From Campylorhamphus procurvoides (Eukaryota; Chordata; Aves; Passeriformes; Dendrocolaptidae): 64,000 nt of DNA. The notes below the pieces were generated by a model. The model was given only the letters and a program-made list of their open reading frames with translations. It made no database searches and was not told the origin of the DNA. Positions 1 to 16,800 of this stretch are shown here, in pieces. Where the stretch lies: contig WBMV01006429.1 of NCBI GenBank assembly GCA_013396655.1, positions 62,001 through 126,000 of the forward strand. Direction: 5' to 3'. How positions within the stretch are numbered: position 1 is the stretch's first letter; the number at the start of each line of letters is the position of its first letter. The position numbers and the translations under genes were made by a program.

Positions 1-4983
<4,983 letters not shown>

Positions 4984-5217
4984 CATAGGTGAAGTAAGCG
5001 ACTTCAGGGGGCAGGGTGGCGTTGCTGAGGTCCTCGTCGTGAACATACTGATCCACGTAGTGCTGAGCCTCTGAGGCTTTGAGGAACGCCATGAACCTGG
5101 CAGTGAAGGATGCCACGAAGATGGACAGCATCCCAAAGTCCAGCAGGTTCCACAGGTGCACCACGTATTCCCGGGGACCTTCTTCCCAGATCTCCTTGCA
5201 CTCCGACCAGATCATAC
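4984..5217 (-). CDS. TRPC7: TRPC7 exon 6: end of S2, S3 and S3-S4 loop (residues 449-527)
   Basis: The exon is 234 bp: two bases finishing Gly449, 77 codons, and one base of Ala527. The acceptor is TCCTCCCCCCAG before GT ATG ATC TGG, and the donor is TAT G|GTAAGA. It encodes MIWSECKEIWEEGPREYVVH (end of S2 and the S2-S3 link), S3 (LWNLLDFGMLSIFVASFTAR, residues 470-489) and the extracellular S3-S4 segment. That segment carries an NAT sequon at 514, just before LPPEVAYFTY. Mammalian TRPC7 has a sequon at the same place (NVS, from memory), so the glycosylation site is kept although the residues differ. Confidence 0.97.
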
Positions 5218-8200
5218 CTGGGGGGAGGACGGAGCTGTTTAACTGGCAGACCCAGAGGGTGTGTTTGTGTTCCTGAGGTGGGTTTGGAGCTTCTGAGACT
5301 GGAGAAAATAACCCTGTCATTAATCTGGATTTCTTGGGAATGGTTCATGTCATGTTTTCTTAACAGAAATGTTAGCTCATATGTCCTTTGGTGCACACGA
5401 GGTGGAAATTTCAAAATATCACTATAGGAATCAGTGTTAAAGTGGTTTCTGGTGAACACAGAGAAATCACAGCTCAGGAGTTCTGCTGACACTAGAAAAT
5501 CCTACTGCTGGTGTATTGGGAAACAATGTACATGTCCTCTCTTGCCCCCAAAATCTCCTTGCTAAACGGTGCCACTGAAGATGGCACTGCTTGCTCTGCT
5601 GCTGTTTTCCTCCTTCCCTAAATTAGTGGGTTGGTCCATTTTGGGAATGCAAACAGAGCTGTGCAAGAGACATTCTGACCCAGGAGTAAGTTTGGTATGA
5701 TCAAAGAAAGGGAAAGACAGAATTTCTGCCCTCCCAATAATTTTCATAAAGTTTTTGCTATTAAATAATGATTTTCCAGACATTAAAGTCTGATCTACCA
5801 CTTTGAGAACACTGTGCTTAGCCCAAGTTTCAGATTTCTGACACCAGATTTACAGATAAACCTGTAAATGCCACATCCAGTGAATTCAGATGTTTTGACA
5901 TCGGTGTCCCGCTGGGAAGTGCTGGGGCAGGCAGGTGAATTCAACAGGCAAACAGGAGCCAAGAGCTCAGGTCAGACTCACTACCTTGCCCACCTTTCAG
6001 TCCCAGCAGGGCTGCAGGGTCAAACCTTGCTCCTCAATATTGGAATATTTAACCCACTGAGGAATAGTTCCTGCTCTCTCCCCATCCCTGTTTCCATAGC
6101 AGCAGCCAAATTCACGTTTAATCAAGGAGCCTGCCCGTTTCTGTGTGGCCTCCTGCAATCTTCTCCTTTCTGTGAACTCCTTTCATGCTCTCTGCTGGAA
6201 GCTGCCGTGCTGTGGCATGTCAATGCATTTGCTTGGCTATTTTGGAAGCACAGGGTGTCCCAGGAGGGGATCTCGAAGGCTGGGTTAGAGGGAGGGAAAC
6301 AGGTCAGCAGGAATGCAGCCCGAGGGTGCAGGAGCAAAGAGCTGCTGCTCTCAGTCCTTGTGCAGAAGGATTTAAAGAGAAAAAGGCAAACCAAGCCATC
6401 CACACCCCCATCAGCCAGGGCATAGCCAGCCTGTGACCTCCACAGCCCTGGGATCTCTGGAGATGTACCCTGGTGGACCTCCCAGCTCCCCTCCTCGAGC
6501 TGCAGCAAAAGCAGGGACTCCATCCCAAACTGTCACTCACCACGACTAAGGTTGAATAATAAATAGCCTAAGGGAGAAGGGGGAAGAAGAGGTTTCTCAG
6601 GAATTGCCCCGGAGCGAGGATGAAATATTAAAGAAACATTTCTAGCTTTTAAGAACAAGCATCCCCGAAATGATGGATAGGAGCCATTAACCCTACGTGT
6701 GATGCTTGTGTGTCATGTGAAGGTACTAAAGCTCTTCAGGAAATGGTAACATTGCCCAACAAAGCATTCTCTGATGACCAGAAATGACTTTTCTGGTTTA
6801 AATATTAACTCTCCCATCCAAATTTACTTTGAATCTTACTCAATACACCTAAGTCCCAGATTAATGAAGGAAGAAGTGTGTCTAAAACTGAGTAGACTGA
6901 CTAAAATTAGAATCACTCACTTCAAGTCTCACACTACTGGCCTCTAATCATTCCTTTTGCCAGCTGTGTGGCAATCATTTCTAAAAAAAAAATATCCATT
7001 CAGGGCAAGGAGAAAAGTTACAGTAATTATTCAGTCAGTACTGCTGGGTAATTGTATATACATTGGGAGGGAGTAATTCAAAGCTTCTCCTTATGTGAGA
7101 AGAGAAAAAGCAGCTAAAATTCAGGGGAGAGGACCTAAGTTGGGATGTAAGAAAGAAGGGAAGGCAAAACCAGGCAAAGCAACTCGGCCAGGATGTGATT
7201 GCATTTCAGAGTGGTGTTTCTGGGCCCCCAATGGCTCTGGCAGAGGTTGTTTCCCTGAGTTTGATGCTCAGAAATGTGGGATATGAGCAGCTCCTGCGTG
7301 TCTCTTGTTCCCTCACAGCAGGGCTAATCAGAAATGTCACCTTGATGAGCAGTTATGGTGTCAGCAGGGGAAGCAGAGTCGAGATGCAGACACAGCCCAT
7401 CTGGAAGACAAATAGGAGTGTGCAAGAAGTGCTGCTCACCACCTGTGCCCAGAGAGGAGCAGTTTGTCAGGTTTTATATCTGCTGGCCTGCTACATCCAT
7501 CAGGAGCAGCTGATGTTGCAGAGCTGCCTTGGAGCCTTCCTGGATCCACCAAAGGCTGTTGGATTAAGAGATGAATAGTGCTCGGATTGCATCTACCCAG
7601 AGCTTAACTGCTACCCTGGCTGCTTTTGCAGGGGGGATTTTGCCTCTTGGAATAAAAGCTCCCTGCTTTCAGTGCTCATGAGGAAAATCTCAGCCTTCCT
7701 CAGCTGAAGGCAGCAGATGGGAAGACCTGGCCACAGGGGAGACACAGCCAAGGCATGCCATGAGCCCCAGTGCATGAGCTAAAATTGCTGGGCCCCATGT
7801 ACAAAGGAGCAAGCTGGTCTTGTTTAACCCCATGAGATCCTCATGGTCCATTTCTCAAGCTTGTCCAGGTCTCTATGGATGCCATCCCATCCTTCAGCAG
7901 TGTCAGCCTCACCGCTCAGCTTGGTGTCACCTGCAAACTTGCTGAGGGTGCACTTGATCCCTTCGTCTGTGTCATTAAGGAAGATATTAATTGCTGCTGG
8001 TCCTGTATTATCCATCTGACAGTCCACTCACCACATGCATCTCTGTCTGATTTAGAGAGAAGGATGCTGGGGGGGACCATGTCAAAGGCTTTAGAGAAGT
8101 CCAGTTAAATGGAATCTGCAGCCCTTCCCTTGCCCACTTACACAGTCACTCCATCATGGAAGGCCACTAAGTTGGTCTGTGTTGGCCACTTTGATTATAT

Positions 8201-9742
8201 TCCTCCTTACATATACATATTCATAATACCTATAAGATTTTAACACCAAAAACTGGGCAGTCACCACCTTTAGTGCTTTAACAGCCCTTGAAGTTCAAGG
8301 TCACATCTGGGGCTCAACAAGTGCCCAAGTCCCTTGCACCAAACTTTCACCTGGGGCTTGCTGAACCATTATTTGAAGCTTTCTGTGGGCAGGCAGGTGA
8401 AATAGCCAGAGCAGACTGTGAGTGCAGATGTAGGCAGTCATTAGAGAATCTCATTATATCAGGAGCCTGTACAATGAATCACCTTTCTTCTCCTCCCAGA
8501 GAAGTGAAAACCTTCGCTTGAAATGAAATGTTTTCTTCATCTCTCAGGAACTCACCAAGCAGACAGATCCCCACTGCCTATGAGAAAAGAATACCTAGTC
8601 TAAAATCTAATCATCTTGTCCAAGTGCTTTAATATCATTTTAAAAATATATCTTACAGCCTTACTCTATCCAGTCTGGCATCTATTCAGTATTTTCTAGC
8701 CTAATATCCTGCATGGGGTTCTGATTATTGCGGGGACAGGGAACAAAGAAACTGTGGCCAGGAAGTCATCAGATAGAGCAGCCCTATCCTCTTTCTTTCA
8801 GGGGGATTTAATGCCATCAGTACTTATGGAACTGGGGAATTATTTGCTGCAAGGAAAGAATCAAAATCATGGTGGTGAGCAAAAAATAGACACAGAAGAG
8901 GTAGACAAAGATTCTGCAGCGTTGATAAGCTCAATTCCCAATAAATCCTCCTGAGCTTGTTTAGATTAGTGGTTCAAGCTGACTGATCTGCCAGGAATGA
9001 ATGACACCCCTAGGAAAAGTAATACATCTGAATCTCTAAAACTCCTTGGGAATTTAACCTGTGCCTGTGACATCTTCTTCACTTGAAGAGTTCACCCCCA
9101 GGAATCCTTCCTTTATAATCGTTGAATAACTTAATTTCTGTTAAAAGATCCGAGTGCTGTGCTGTTCTCTCCCCAGTAAAGATTTCACACTAGGAATGTC
9201 ATAAAATCCACCTCTTGTCTAGCAGGTTTCATCACTAGATCTCAGAGTGCATCCCAAAGAAAACCAAATAACATTATACCCCCTTTGCAGACAAAAAGAA
9301 GCTGAGAATCAGTGATGGGAATAGGATCCCATGGCAGGGCAATAACCCAGCCAGGCTCACCCCAATTCTTGTGCTCACTTTGGAGAGAACAGTGTCCTAG
9401 ATGGAAGTTACAATTTCTATTATAACATTATTTTCTTTAAGATGCAGTGCTGAAACCACACAAGGCAAACAGGCAATGGCTGCAGAAAATTAGGAAGGGG
9501 GGAATTTGCGCAGCATCATTCAAGGTTTTTGAGGGCAGTTATCAAGATGAAAGTCTTTTCTCCTCTCTTAATCAAAATTCTGCCATCAGCCTCGAGCCTC
9601 ATGGTGGTTTCTATTCTGTTTTGGAGAGTTTTCCTTATCTGAGGGGGTTTGTTTGTTTGTTTTTCCCTCTTCCTTTGCCTTGTCCTTGCCCTGTTATTCC
9701 TCAGGGGGTTGGAGAACTTGCAAACATTTTGGTTCCACTTAC
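5218..9742 (-). other. TRPC7: TRPC7 intron 5
   Basis: The intron is 4,525 bp, donor GTAAGT (9742-9737), acceptor CCCCAG. It contains a CR1 reverse-transcriptase fragment at about 7830-8180 and a short (TTTG)n run near 9649-9665. The 185-residue open frame at 5868-6425 has no recognisable content. Confidence 0.9.
7830..8182 (-). mobile_element. CR1 LINE fragment, reverse-transcriptase region, internally deleted
   Basis: On the minus strand the codons read as CR1 reverse transcriptase. From about 8178 they give TNLVAFHDGVTV, then FSKAFDMVPPSILLSKS (about 8096-8046). After an internal deletion comes [20 protein letters not shown] (7991-7932), followed by GDTK and LEKWTM. The order agrees with the CR1 RT domain, but the stretch between the KAFD block and the NIF block is mostly missing. 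The catalytic FADD motif reads FAGD at 7926-7937, so the first aspartate is lost, and there are frame shifts between the blocks. It is a dead copy, truncated at both ends. CR1 is the dominant LINE of bird genomes and supports the avian origin. Confidence 0.85.
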
Positions 9743-9959
9743 CCAACACCCATTTCATGATCAGCAGTTCTGTCCACGAGAACTGAGTGGTTTTCACTCG
9801 AAATATTTGCCTGGGGTGGTCCGTGATGGTCTCGTTGGGGAGGTTTTTGACTCCTTCGAAGCGATCCGAAGCGTTCACCACTAAGAGGCCCAGGAAGATG
9901 GTGAAAGAAACTGCATGTGCCACAAACTTCATGAAAGGACTTCTCAGGGTCCTTCCCAA
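9743..9959 (-). CDS. TRPC7: TRPC7 exon 5: S1 and start of S2 (residues 377-449)
   Basis: The exon is 217 bp: 72 codons plus the first base of a glycine codon. The acceptor is CCATTGCAG before TTG GGA AGG, and the donor is TTG G|GTAAGT (phase 1). S1 is [20 protein letters not shown] and the next few residues (383-406). The first extracellular loop carries two N-glycosylation sequons, NAS at 405 and NET at 418, followed by the conserved [10 protein letters not shown]2 begins at about 437 ([12 protein letters not shown]) and is completed by exon 6. The split glycine codon is GG|T... with exon 6 supplying GT. Confidence 0.97.
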
Positions 9960-11536
9960 CTGCAATGGAACAGAAAATATACAAAATATTTTATTAGTTT
10001 TTACTTTATCCACCTCCTGGAAGCTTCTTTCCTACAAAAATTTGAATATTATTACATTCAAATATGTGAAAATTTGAATTTTTTCCTGTAAATTCTCTAC
10101 CTTTTGCCCAAGATGGAAAGGATTCAGAAATTAATTCTGGACCATTATCTAAGTAAGGTTTAGATCTGTTCAGGTTGTTATTTGCTATCACTAGCCATTG
10201 TTCATTGGATATTTTTTTATTTTACATTGCTCCTCTAAAGCCACAGGCAATATCTAATTTTCCTGGCCATATGGTGAGTGGAGAATGAAGAGACAGAACA
10301 TTTATATGAGAGAAAAGTTTGTTTGTATATTTGTCACTCGATAAAAATCCTAATGATGGACCCAATTCTCACCCTTAAATCCCTGTTTATATATTAGAAC
10401 CTTTTAGCAGTGGTGAATTCTTGGGTCATTGTCAATGTGTAAGAAATAACCTGCTGTTTAAATATCCTCTAGTAATGCTTTTAATATGCTTGGCTATGAT
10501 AATGTTCTCTCCTAATCGCTGCAAAAGCTGGGCAATCACTCCCCAGAACACTGGGATTTATTTCAAGACATTAAGCCAAGAATCAGAGCAGGCTTCACTA
10601 TTGATAATATTTGTTCCATTTCTCTTGAAAGGCTTTCTTTGTTAGCGAATTGAGAGATCACTCTTTTAATTTTACATTTTCTGTGAACTAAAAAAACCTT
10701 ACTCCAGAAAGCTGTCAGAGTAAATCACTCACTGACTCATTCCCCTCAATGCCGAGGTATCACCAATTTTTCTTAATATCTACTAACTTGGTCATAAAAC
10801 TTCATAGGAAATATGAAAAAAAACAAAAAAAGACTGAAAAAGGAAATTCCTTGTATTTTCATTTATCTCCAATAGTAGATTAGTTGAAAGGGGCCCAGGT
10901 CTCTAGTCATTGAAGAACAGGAAATAATTTAAAAGTAGAGCTCTTGTCATTCTATTTTTGGGCAACAGACTGTGCAGTTTTTCTACTCAAACTCTAATCT
11001 TCTCTTTTGATCACCAATGAAAGAGGTTTTGGAGACCAACCCATAAAGCAACAGTCCATTTCAGAGTCATGGCCTGCAGGAGCTGGGTGAGTCAACATGG
11101 ATATTTCAGGCCAGGCTTAGAATTCGTGGGTCTCATCAACAGTTTGTGTATCCAGAGGTGAATGAATGACTGGCACTAAAATTGGTTTTAATAAAGACAT
11201 TTTTGTGCAACTGAGTGCAAAAGAATGCTCCAGTCAATACTATTTACCAGATTTTGGAGGGTGATATTTGGGATGACACATTCTAGCCCTACAGAGACTT
11301 ATTAAAGACAATTTTCTGTAAGGGAGGAAACATATTCCTTGCTAGGATACATCAGGGATTATCTTGAGATTTGAATTCTTCTATTATCTTATGTAAAGCT
11401 GAAGAATTGGAGCATCTTAAGAATATGAAGCACAGTAATATTGGTCAGGACAGCTCCAATGAACAGGATTCCACATTAGAGATTTCCTTCATTTCTCTCA
11501 CTGCCTTAGTCCAGGAATTAATGCCTGACTCGTGCC

Positions 11537-11576
11537 TGGGCATCTGTGTGACTCTTTGGGCATCTGTGTGACTCTT
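11537..11576. repeat. 20-bp tandem duplication, two copies
   Basis: TGGGCATCTGTGTGACTCTT occurs at 11537 and again at 11557 with no spacer and no mismatch. Confidence 0.9.
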
Positions 11577-11604
11577 CAGACAGGCCTGATGGAGTTAAAT
11601 TAAA

Positions 11605-11666
11605 TATCTTAACTGATTGTTATTATGGAAAAATTTATCTTAACTGATTGTTATTATGGAAAAATT
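11605..11666. repeat. 31-bp tandem duplication, two copies
   Basis: A 31-bp unit beginning TATCTTAACTGATTG starts at 11605 and repeats at 11636. The two copies are identical until the final base or two. It lies only 30 bp from the 20-bp tandem duplication to its left. Confidence 0.9.
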
Positions 11667-13707
11667 ATCTCATTACCCAGTTGTGCAGCAAGATTGTTTC
11701 ATCAGGTGAAACCAAACCAAACAATTGCAAAATGGACCCAGAGCATCACCCACAAATCTGCTCCAACATCCCATCCTTTCCCTGGAGTTTTCCTGTGGAG
11801 TTTTCTGGAATACCACAGTAAGAGGATCCAGAGCTCACGGATCAACCCCCAGCCCTGGAGCTTAATAATGATGATTTTGGGGGAGGTACCACTTCACAGG
11901 GTGGGGAAAAATGCATTTGTTCTTCAGTTCTTTCTATCACAATCAAAAATCAAGGCCCCATTGTTCTGATCAAGGCAAATCTCTGCATTAGAAACAATCC
12001 CTGCCTGAAAGGCACGTCAGTTGGACTCTGTTAGAGGGTCACATGTGGCTTTTCACAGCCTAAGGTGGGGTGAAAAGAAAGGAACATTGAAAAGTGAGAA
12101 TGCATGAAAGGTTTAGGGTAATGAAATCAAAGCTGAGGAAAAGTTAAATACCCCCCCTCCATTTTTAATTTCAATAAACCTACCTCAGTAAATTAAATAC
12201 AAATAACTCTCAATAATTTTTTTTCTGCTGTAAAAACCATTTTATGTTTAATTTTCCCCCCTCTTAGTTTTTATGCTTTTCATTTAAATTCTCCACTCAT
12301 TTCTAGTCTAATTTTTCTTCCCACCTATCGCTATATTCAAATGTGACCTCTGCAATTCTGAGAACGCAGCACAAATGTTGCTCTTGGCTGATGTGCCAAC
12401 TCCCAGCCCATTCCACGGAGTGAAGGAAATTAAACAGCTTCATAAATCCCTGCTAGACTGGGGTCTGTCCTGAGGGAACCAGGGTGGTAATTCCAGACAA
12501 GAATTCCCTTTACAGCCCAGCCAGAGCCACCCTCAGCCCAGCCCAGCTTGCACAGGCACTTCCCTGGAGTCTTATCTGGGATTCCTAAAAGGTAAAAGGG
12601 TCTGTGTCCATGCAAAGCTGGAGGAGATAAAGTTACATTCTCAATTACTCTAAGAAAAAGTACTTTTCTTGGAGCTATTTTGGAGGAGACCAAGCCTTGA
12701 CCATGTTTTATTATCTCAGACTGTTTTTCTGATTGCAGCAACATAAACCTTTCAAATTATAGTCTTTGCTTAATACCCGTTCATAGATCTATAATTTTTG
12801 GGGCTGGACAAATTTAGGAAGGATTCCTCACTGGATTTTAGAGGAAATAGGAGGAGATGCTTGCAAGACTAAATACATGAGCAGAGCCTGTGATGAGGCT
12901 CCTGCAGAAGATACCTGCCTGGGAAAGGATGATGTTGCTGGCTACTGCTGAATGGCAAATGATCTTCTCTGGGGCTTGAACAGTTCTTTTATCACTCAGC
13001 CACACATCTATTTATCTCTTTCAAGATGGAAACCTCCACCAATTTCACACCACACACAAACTGAGCTTGTACCTAAGCCAGTGGTTGGCTCTGGGCCTTT
13101 GACCTCTAGGTCTTAACAAACTCTTCTGCTCCATCTGAGCTGTATTTAGGCACACAGAAGTATTCCAAGTTTCATCATCTTTTAGCTCAAAAACATAAGG
13201 ACTGTAAGATTAAGTCTAATCTTCTCTGCAACACTGGGGCTTGCCAGACTTTCAGGCTCATGTGCCATAATAATGCTCCACTAACTAAAACCACAAACAC
13301 AGAAAGAAGAAGGAAAGGGAAGAAAAGAGCCTTGGAAGAAGGAGGAACTTGCAACAAAAAATACATAAAAGTAACAAGAGTTTAAACATCACTAAAAGGA
13401 CAACAAAAATCTTCTCCTGTAGTTATTTCCAATGTTGGTGGCTCTTTATTCTTCACCCCACTCCTGTCTTCTCTTCTACCCATCTCTTGTTCCTATTCTT
13501 CTCTTGGCACCCACTGCCTCACGCTCTTTCCCCACCACCCCACCTCCTTTAAAGCTCAACCTCCAGCCGTGTTTATCAAGCAACACCTCCAGCTTGCTCT
13601 GCCTTAGGGACAATCTCAGATGAGTCCCTTCCCAACGGTGTCACCAAAAAATATGCCCCTTGATCCCTGGAACTCCCCTAAAGGCCCTGCCCCTGCCCAG
13701 CTCGTAC

Positions 13708-13872
13708 CTTGCTGCAGGGAGCGATCCAGTAGGCGATGGCCAGGAAGGGCAGGCCAATGGAGACCCCAAAGACAGCCAAGAACTTCACAGCTATGGATTG
13801 CTGCCGGAGGCCTGAGAGGTTCTCGTACCACATGGTGAGCAGCTGCTGCTGGCAGTTGGGGTGAGCCACAAA
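13708..13872 (-). CDS. TRPC7: TRPC7 exon 4: linker end and pre-S1 (residues 322-376)
   Basis: The exon is 165 bp, 55 codons, phase 0 at both ends. The acceptor is TTTGCCTTGCAG before TTT GTG GCT CAC, and the donor is AGC AAG|GTACGA, a weaker-than-average site. It encodes [20 protein letters not shown], then a hydrophobic stretch, [20 protein letters not shown] (residues 351-370), which is the pre-S1 helix region that packs against the membrane in TRPC3/6/7, ending IAPCSK. The sequence is nearly invariant among vertebrate TRPC7 proteins as I recall them. It follows exon 3 with no change in frame. Confidence 0.97.
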
Positions 13873-16800
13873 CTGCAAGGCAAACACAAAGAAAGGCATC
13901 AGGGCCACTCTCTGAAGACAAGGAGATCCCATGGACTTGCCCAGGGAGCAAGACAAGGTGTGTCTTTGTTGTCCAACACAGCTTATGGTGTCACAAACCA
14001 GGCACACAAAACCCCCAGTGCTGGCAGAATACGTTTCATTTCTCCTTCTTGGCTTCTCTAGGGAAAAGACAGATTTTTATTATTAAAATACACAATGGCC
14101 AGGCCAAATCCCCAAATTTATTGGCGGACAGTGCTGGCAAGATGCCCTGGAGCTTGTTGGGGTAATGCAGTCTGCACTGAGAGCCACAAAGAAACAAAGA
14201 GATTCTTGGAGGTGGAGCTGAATCAAACCTGGGCTGACTTGCCAAGGACACAGGCCATTGGCATGGCAGGTTAACACAGCACTAATAAAACATTGTTCTG
14301 TTCACTTCAGAAAGACCAAAAGCAAACCAATCCACAGGGTTCTCCTGCAAATTACACCTGACCAGTATTTTACTGCTTTAAGGGCTTTATGTCACAATGG
14401 CTTTCAAAAACCATCCTTTAGTGATTGGAGGAAAAGCCTCATTTAAAGGCAGAATGCAAAGCTGTGGTGCTCTGGTACAGAAAGTACATGTTTTGTCCCC
14501 TGGAACTGAGACTACTCCTCGGTTTATTGTTCAGAGCTAAAAGAAAAGGCAGCAGCAAACAAGGGAAAAGGGCAATTTCTTAACTGCAAAATTACAGCCC
14601 CACCAGATCCCACGTAGCAGTTGTATAAGGAAAGATTAAACTTCTTTATTTTATGCTGCCCTTCAAGGTGATTGAATTTAGAATGTGACTATCTTTAATC
14701 ACAAAGAAAGATAATTAAAAGGCAAAATAAGTGGAAGGAAGGATGAAAAATAAATATGTTGCTAATGCAGCTAATTGCATTGGCAGAGCTGAGGGGTCCA
14801 TTTATTAGTGCAGGGGCTGAATAAACGTTCCTGGGAGGGAAATGGAAAATACTGGACTATTTCAAGGAGCAGAACTTTCTGGAGGTGAAGGGGAGGATGA
14901 AGAGGGTCAAGAGAGAAAGAGAAGAGGGAAGAAGAAGGTACTTTGGGCTTGGTGACCACCCCTTGCCCTGTGTCAGCCCTTGAAGCTTCACCAGCTGGGA
15001 GGTTTCTGCTGTCACTCCTAGTTTTATTGTGACTGAAAAGGAGACAAAAACCCTAACTGTGCTTTCATCTTCACTATCTGTGCACTTAATGGACTCTTTT
15101 TGACATGTTTGCATAATAACAAAACCGTTAAAAGTGAGTTTAAATGATCAGTTCATCAGCAGTGCAGAATGAAATACAGAGGCACAGTAATTAGGATTGC
15201 TGTGGAACAGCACTTTTCCTTCATTAATAGCACATGAGCAGCTATTCAAAATGTGCTTCCTCAGACGAATTAGGCTTTGGGGTCTGCATTTCTCAAAATA
15301 AACATAAAGAAAAAAAGGCAAGGAAGACTTTACCCCTTCCCCCTGAACAAAACAGAGAGAACAAAGAAATTTGATAGGTACTTTTAACCTACTTTGTCTT
15401 TAGAATTTTTTCCTGTCAAAATGAACATTTTCATCTGCTTTCTTTTAAGCTGCTTTAAAAAGAAAGATGAGGAAGCTTTCAAAAAAGATAATTATAAATC
15501 CTGAGTTGTAGTCCTGAGCATTTCAAGTTTAATGCTGGGGTGCTGACAGCAGCATCACAGGGAGGCATTTTCTAAAACCCAGCATTGATGTTTGTGCACA
15601 GAGAGATGGAGTGGAAGGAACCTCAACAGAGAACTGATCCCTCTTGGGAATTTTGTTTTCAGATAGGAAGAATTCAACAACAATTGTAGCAACTCATGGA
15701 AAGGAAGGAAAACAACAGTAGATGTGCAGACTTGTGAACTGAAGGGCCCACACAACATCCAGGCTTCCTCCTCTTGCAATTGCCCATTGCATTATGAGAA
15801 TTGACTCAGACAGAGAAATTCAGTTGTCCTTGGCAATGAGACAGTCAAAGACTTTGGCTGGTTGGCATTTCAGAGGATTCATCAGACATTTTAATCTGCT
15901 CATTTTTTTCACTTTGTCTGGGAGCAGCCACAATACAAATACAGGAAAATTGAGAAGGAATTGCCATAAAAGCCAGTTCAGTGGAACAATTTAGTTTGTA
16001 CAAGGCAATAAAGACGGGCAGCACACCACAGAGCCTCGCTGGTGTTCATCTGCCCCTGATTACTGCAAAAACCAGGGAAGAGTAAGAGAAGGATAAGAAA
16101 GACCAGAGCATCAATGAGTTTTGATCTGTTATTTGCTTACAGTAGTGGAGTTTTTCATTGTGTTTGCTCCATCAGACATCAGTGAGACACACACAGTGAC
16201 CCCTGGACACTGACAGCCCTCTCCCCATCAGCATCTCTGAAACTGAGCTTAGATCTCCTCAAAGATCTTCCAGAGCCATTTCCCTTCCTCTCCTCCCTGG
16301 GAATGGGCACCAAGGTCAAGGGGAGCAGAGCTGGAGGCAAAAGCTTGGAGGCAAAATGCCCCAAAGTGTAATGAGAAATGGTGATGTGTGATATTGAATT
16401 TCAGAGGACTGAATGCTGCAGTGCTTTTCCAGTGCTCCCATTAAATGCTCTTTTCCTTCCTTCAGTACTGGAAAATGAGGCTGAGGAGGCTTTTAGGGAC
16501 AGATTGGGGATGCTTCTGTGCTGCATCCCAGAAGATGAGAAAGGCACAAAGTGTTGCAACAGGAGTGGTGTGACCAGGGCTGTGCTGAAGGGTGAGATGG
16601 CTCTGATTGAAATGGAAGCTCTGGCAGTGCAGGGGATTGCCTGGCTCGATAAACAGCAATTTAAAAGCTTTAAGGGCTTTATCTCAGGGGCAGAGTGAGT
16701 CCCCTCCAAGCTGATAAGGGCAAGGCATCAGGATCTGGGAGCTCAAGTAAATGTTCTCCAGAGCTTCTGCCTTCAGAAACCACAGTGGGAGCAGTTCTGC

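Larger units (their letters stand above)
9960..13707 (-). other. TRPC7: TRPC7 intron 4
   Basis: The intron is 3,748 bp, donor GTACGA (13707-13702), acceptor ATTGCAG. It contains two small tandem duplications (11537-11576 and 11605-11666) and a pyrimidine-rich tract on the plus strand at about 13445-13550. No gene is seen. Confidence 0.9.

Noticed and set aside
4984..5492. Longer open frames across exon 6 on the minus strand, suggesting other exon limits
   Set aside because: The frame-shifted 162-residue frame is a shadow. The true frame and the CAG|GT...TATG|GTAAGA limits are fixed by continuity with exons 5 and 7 and the conserved protein.
5868..6425. Plus-strand open frame of 185 residues in intron 5
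   Set aside because: No recognisable motif, Met start in random context, and overlapping minus-strand open frames of similar length.
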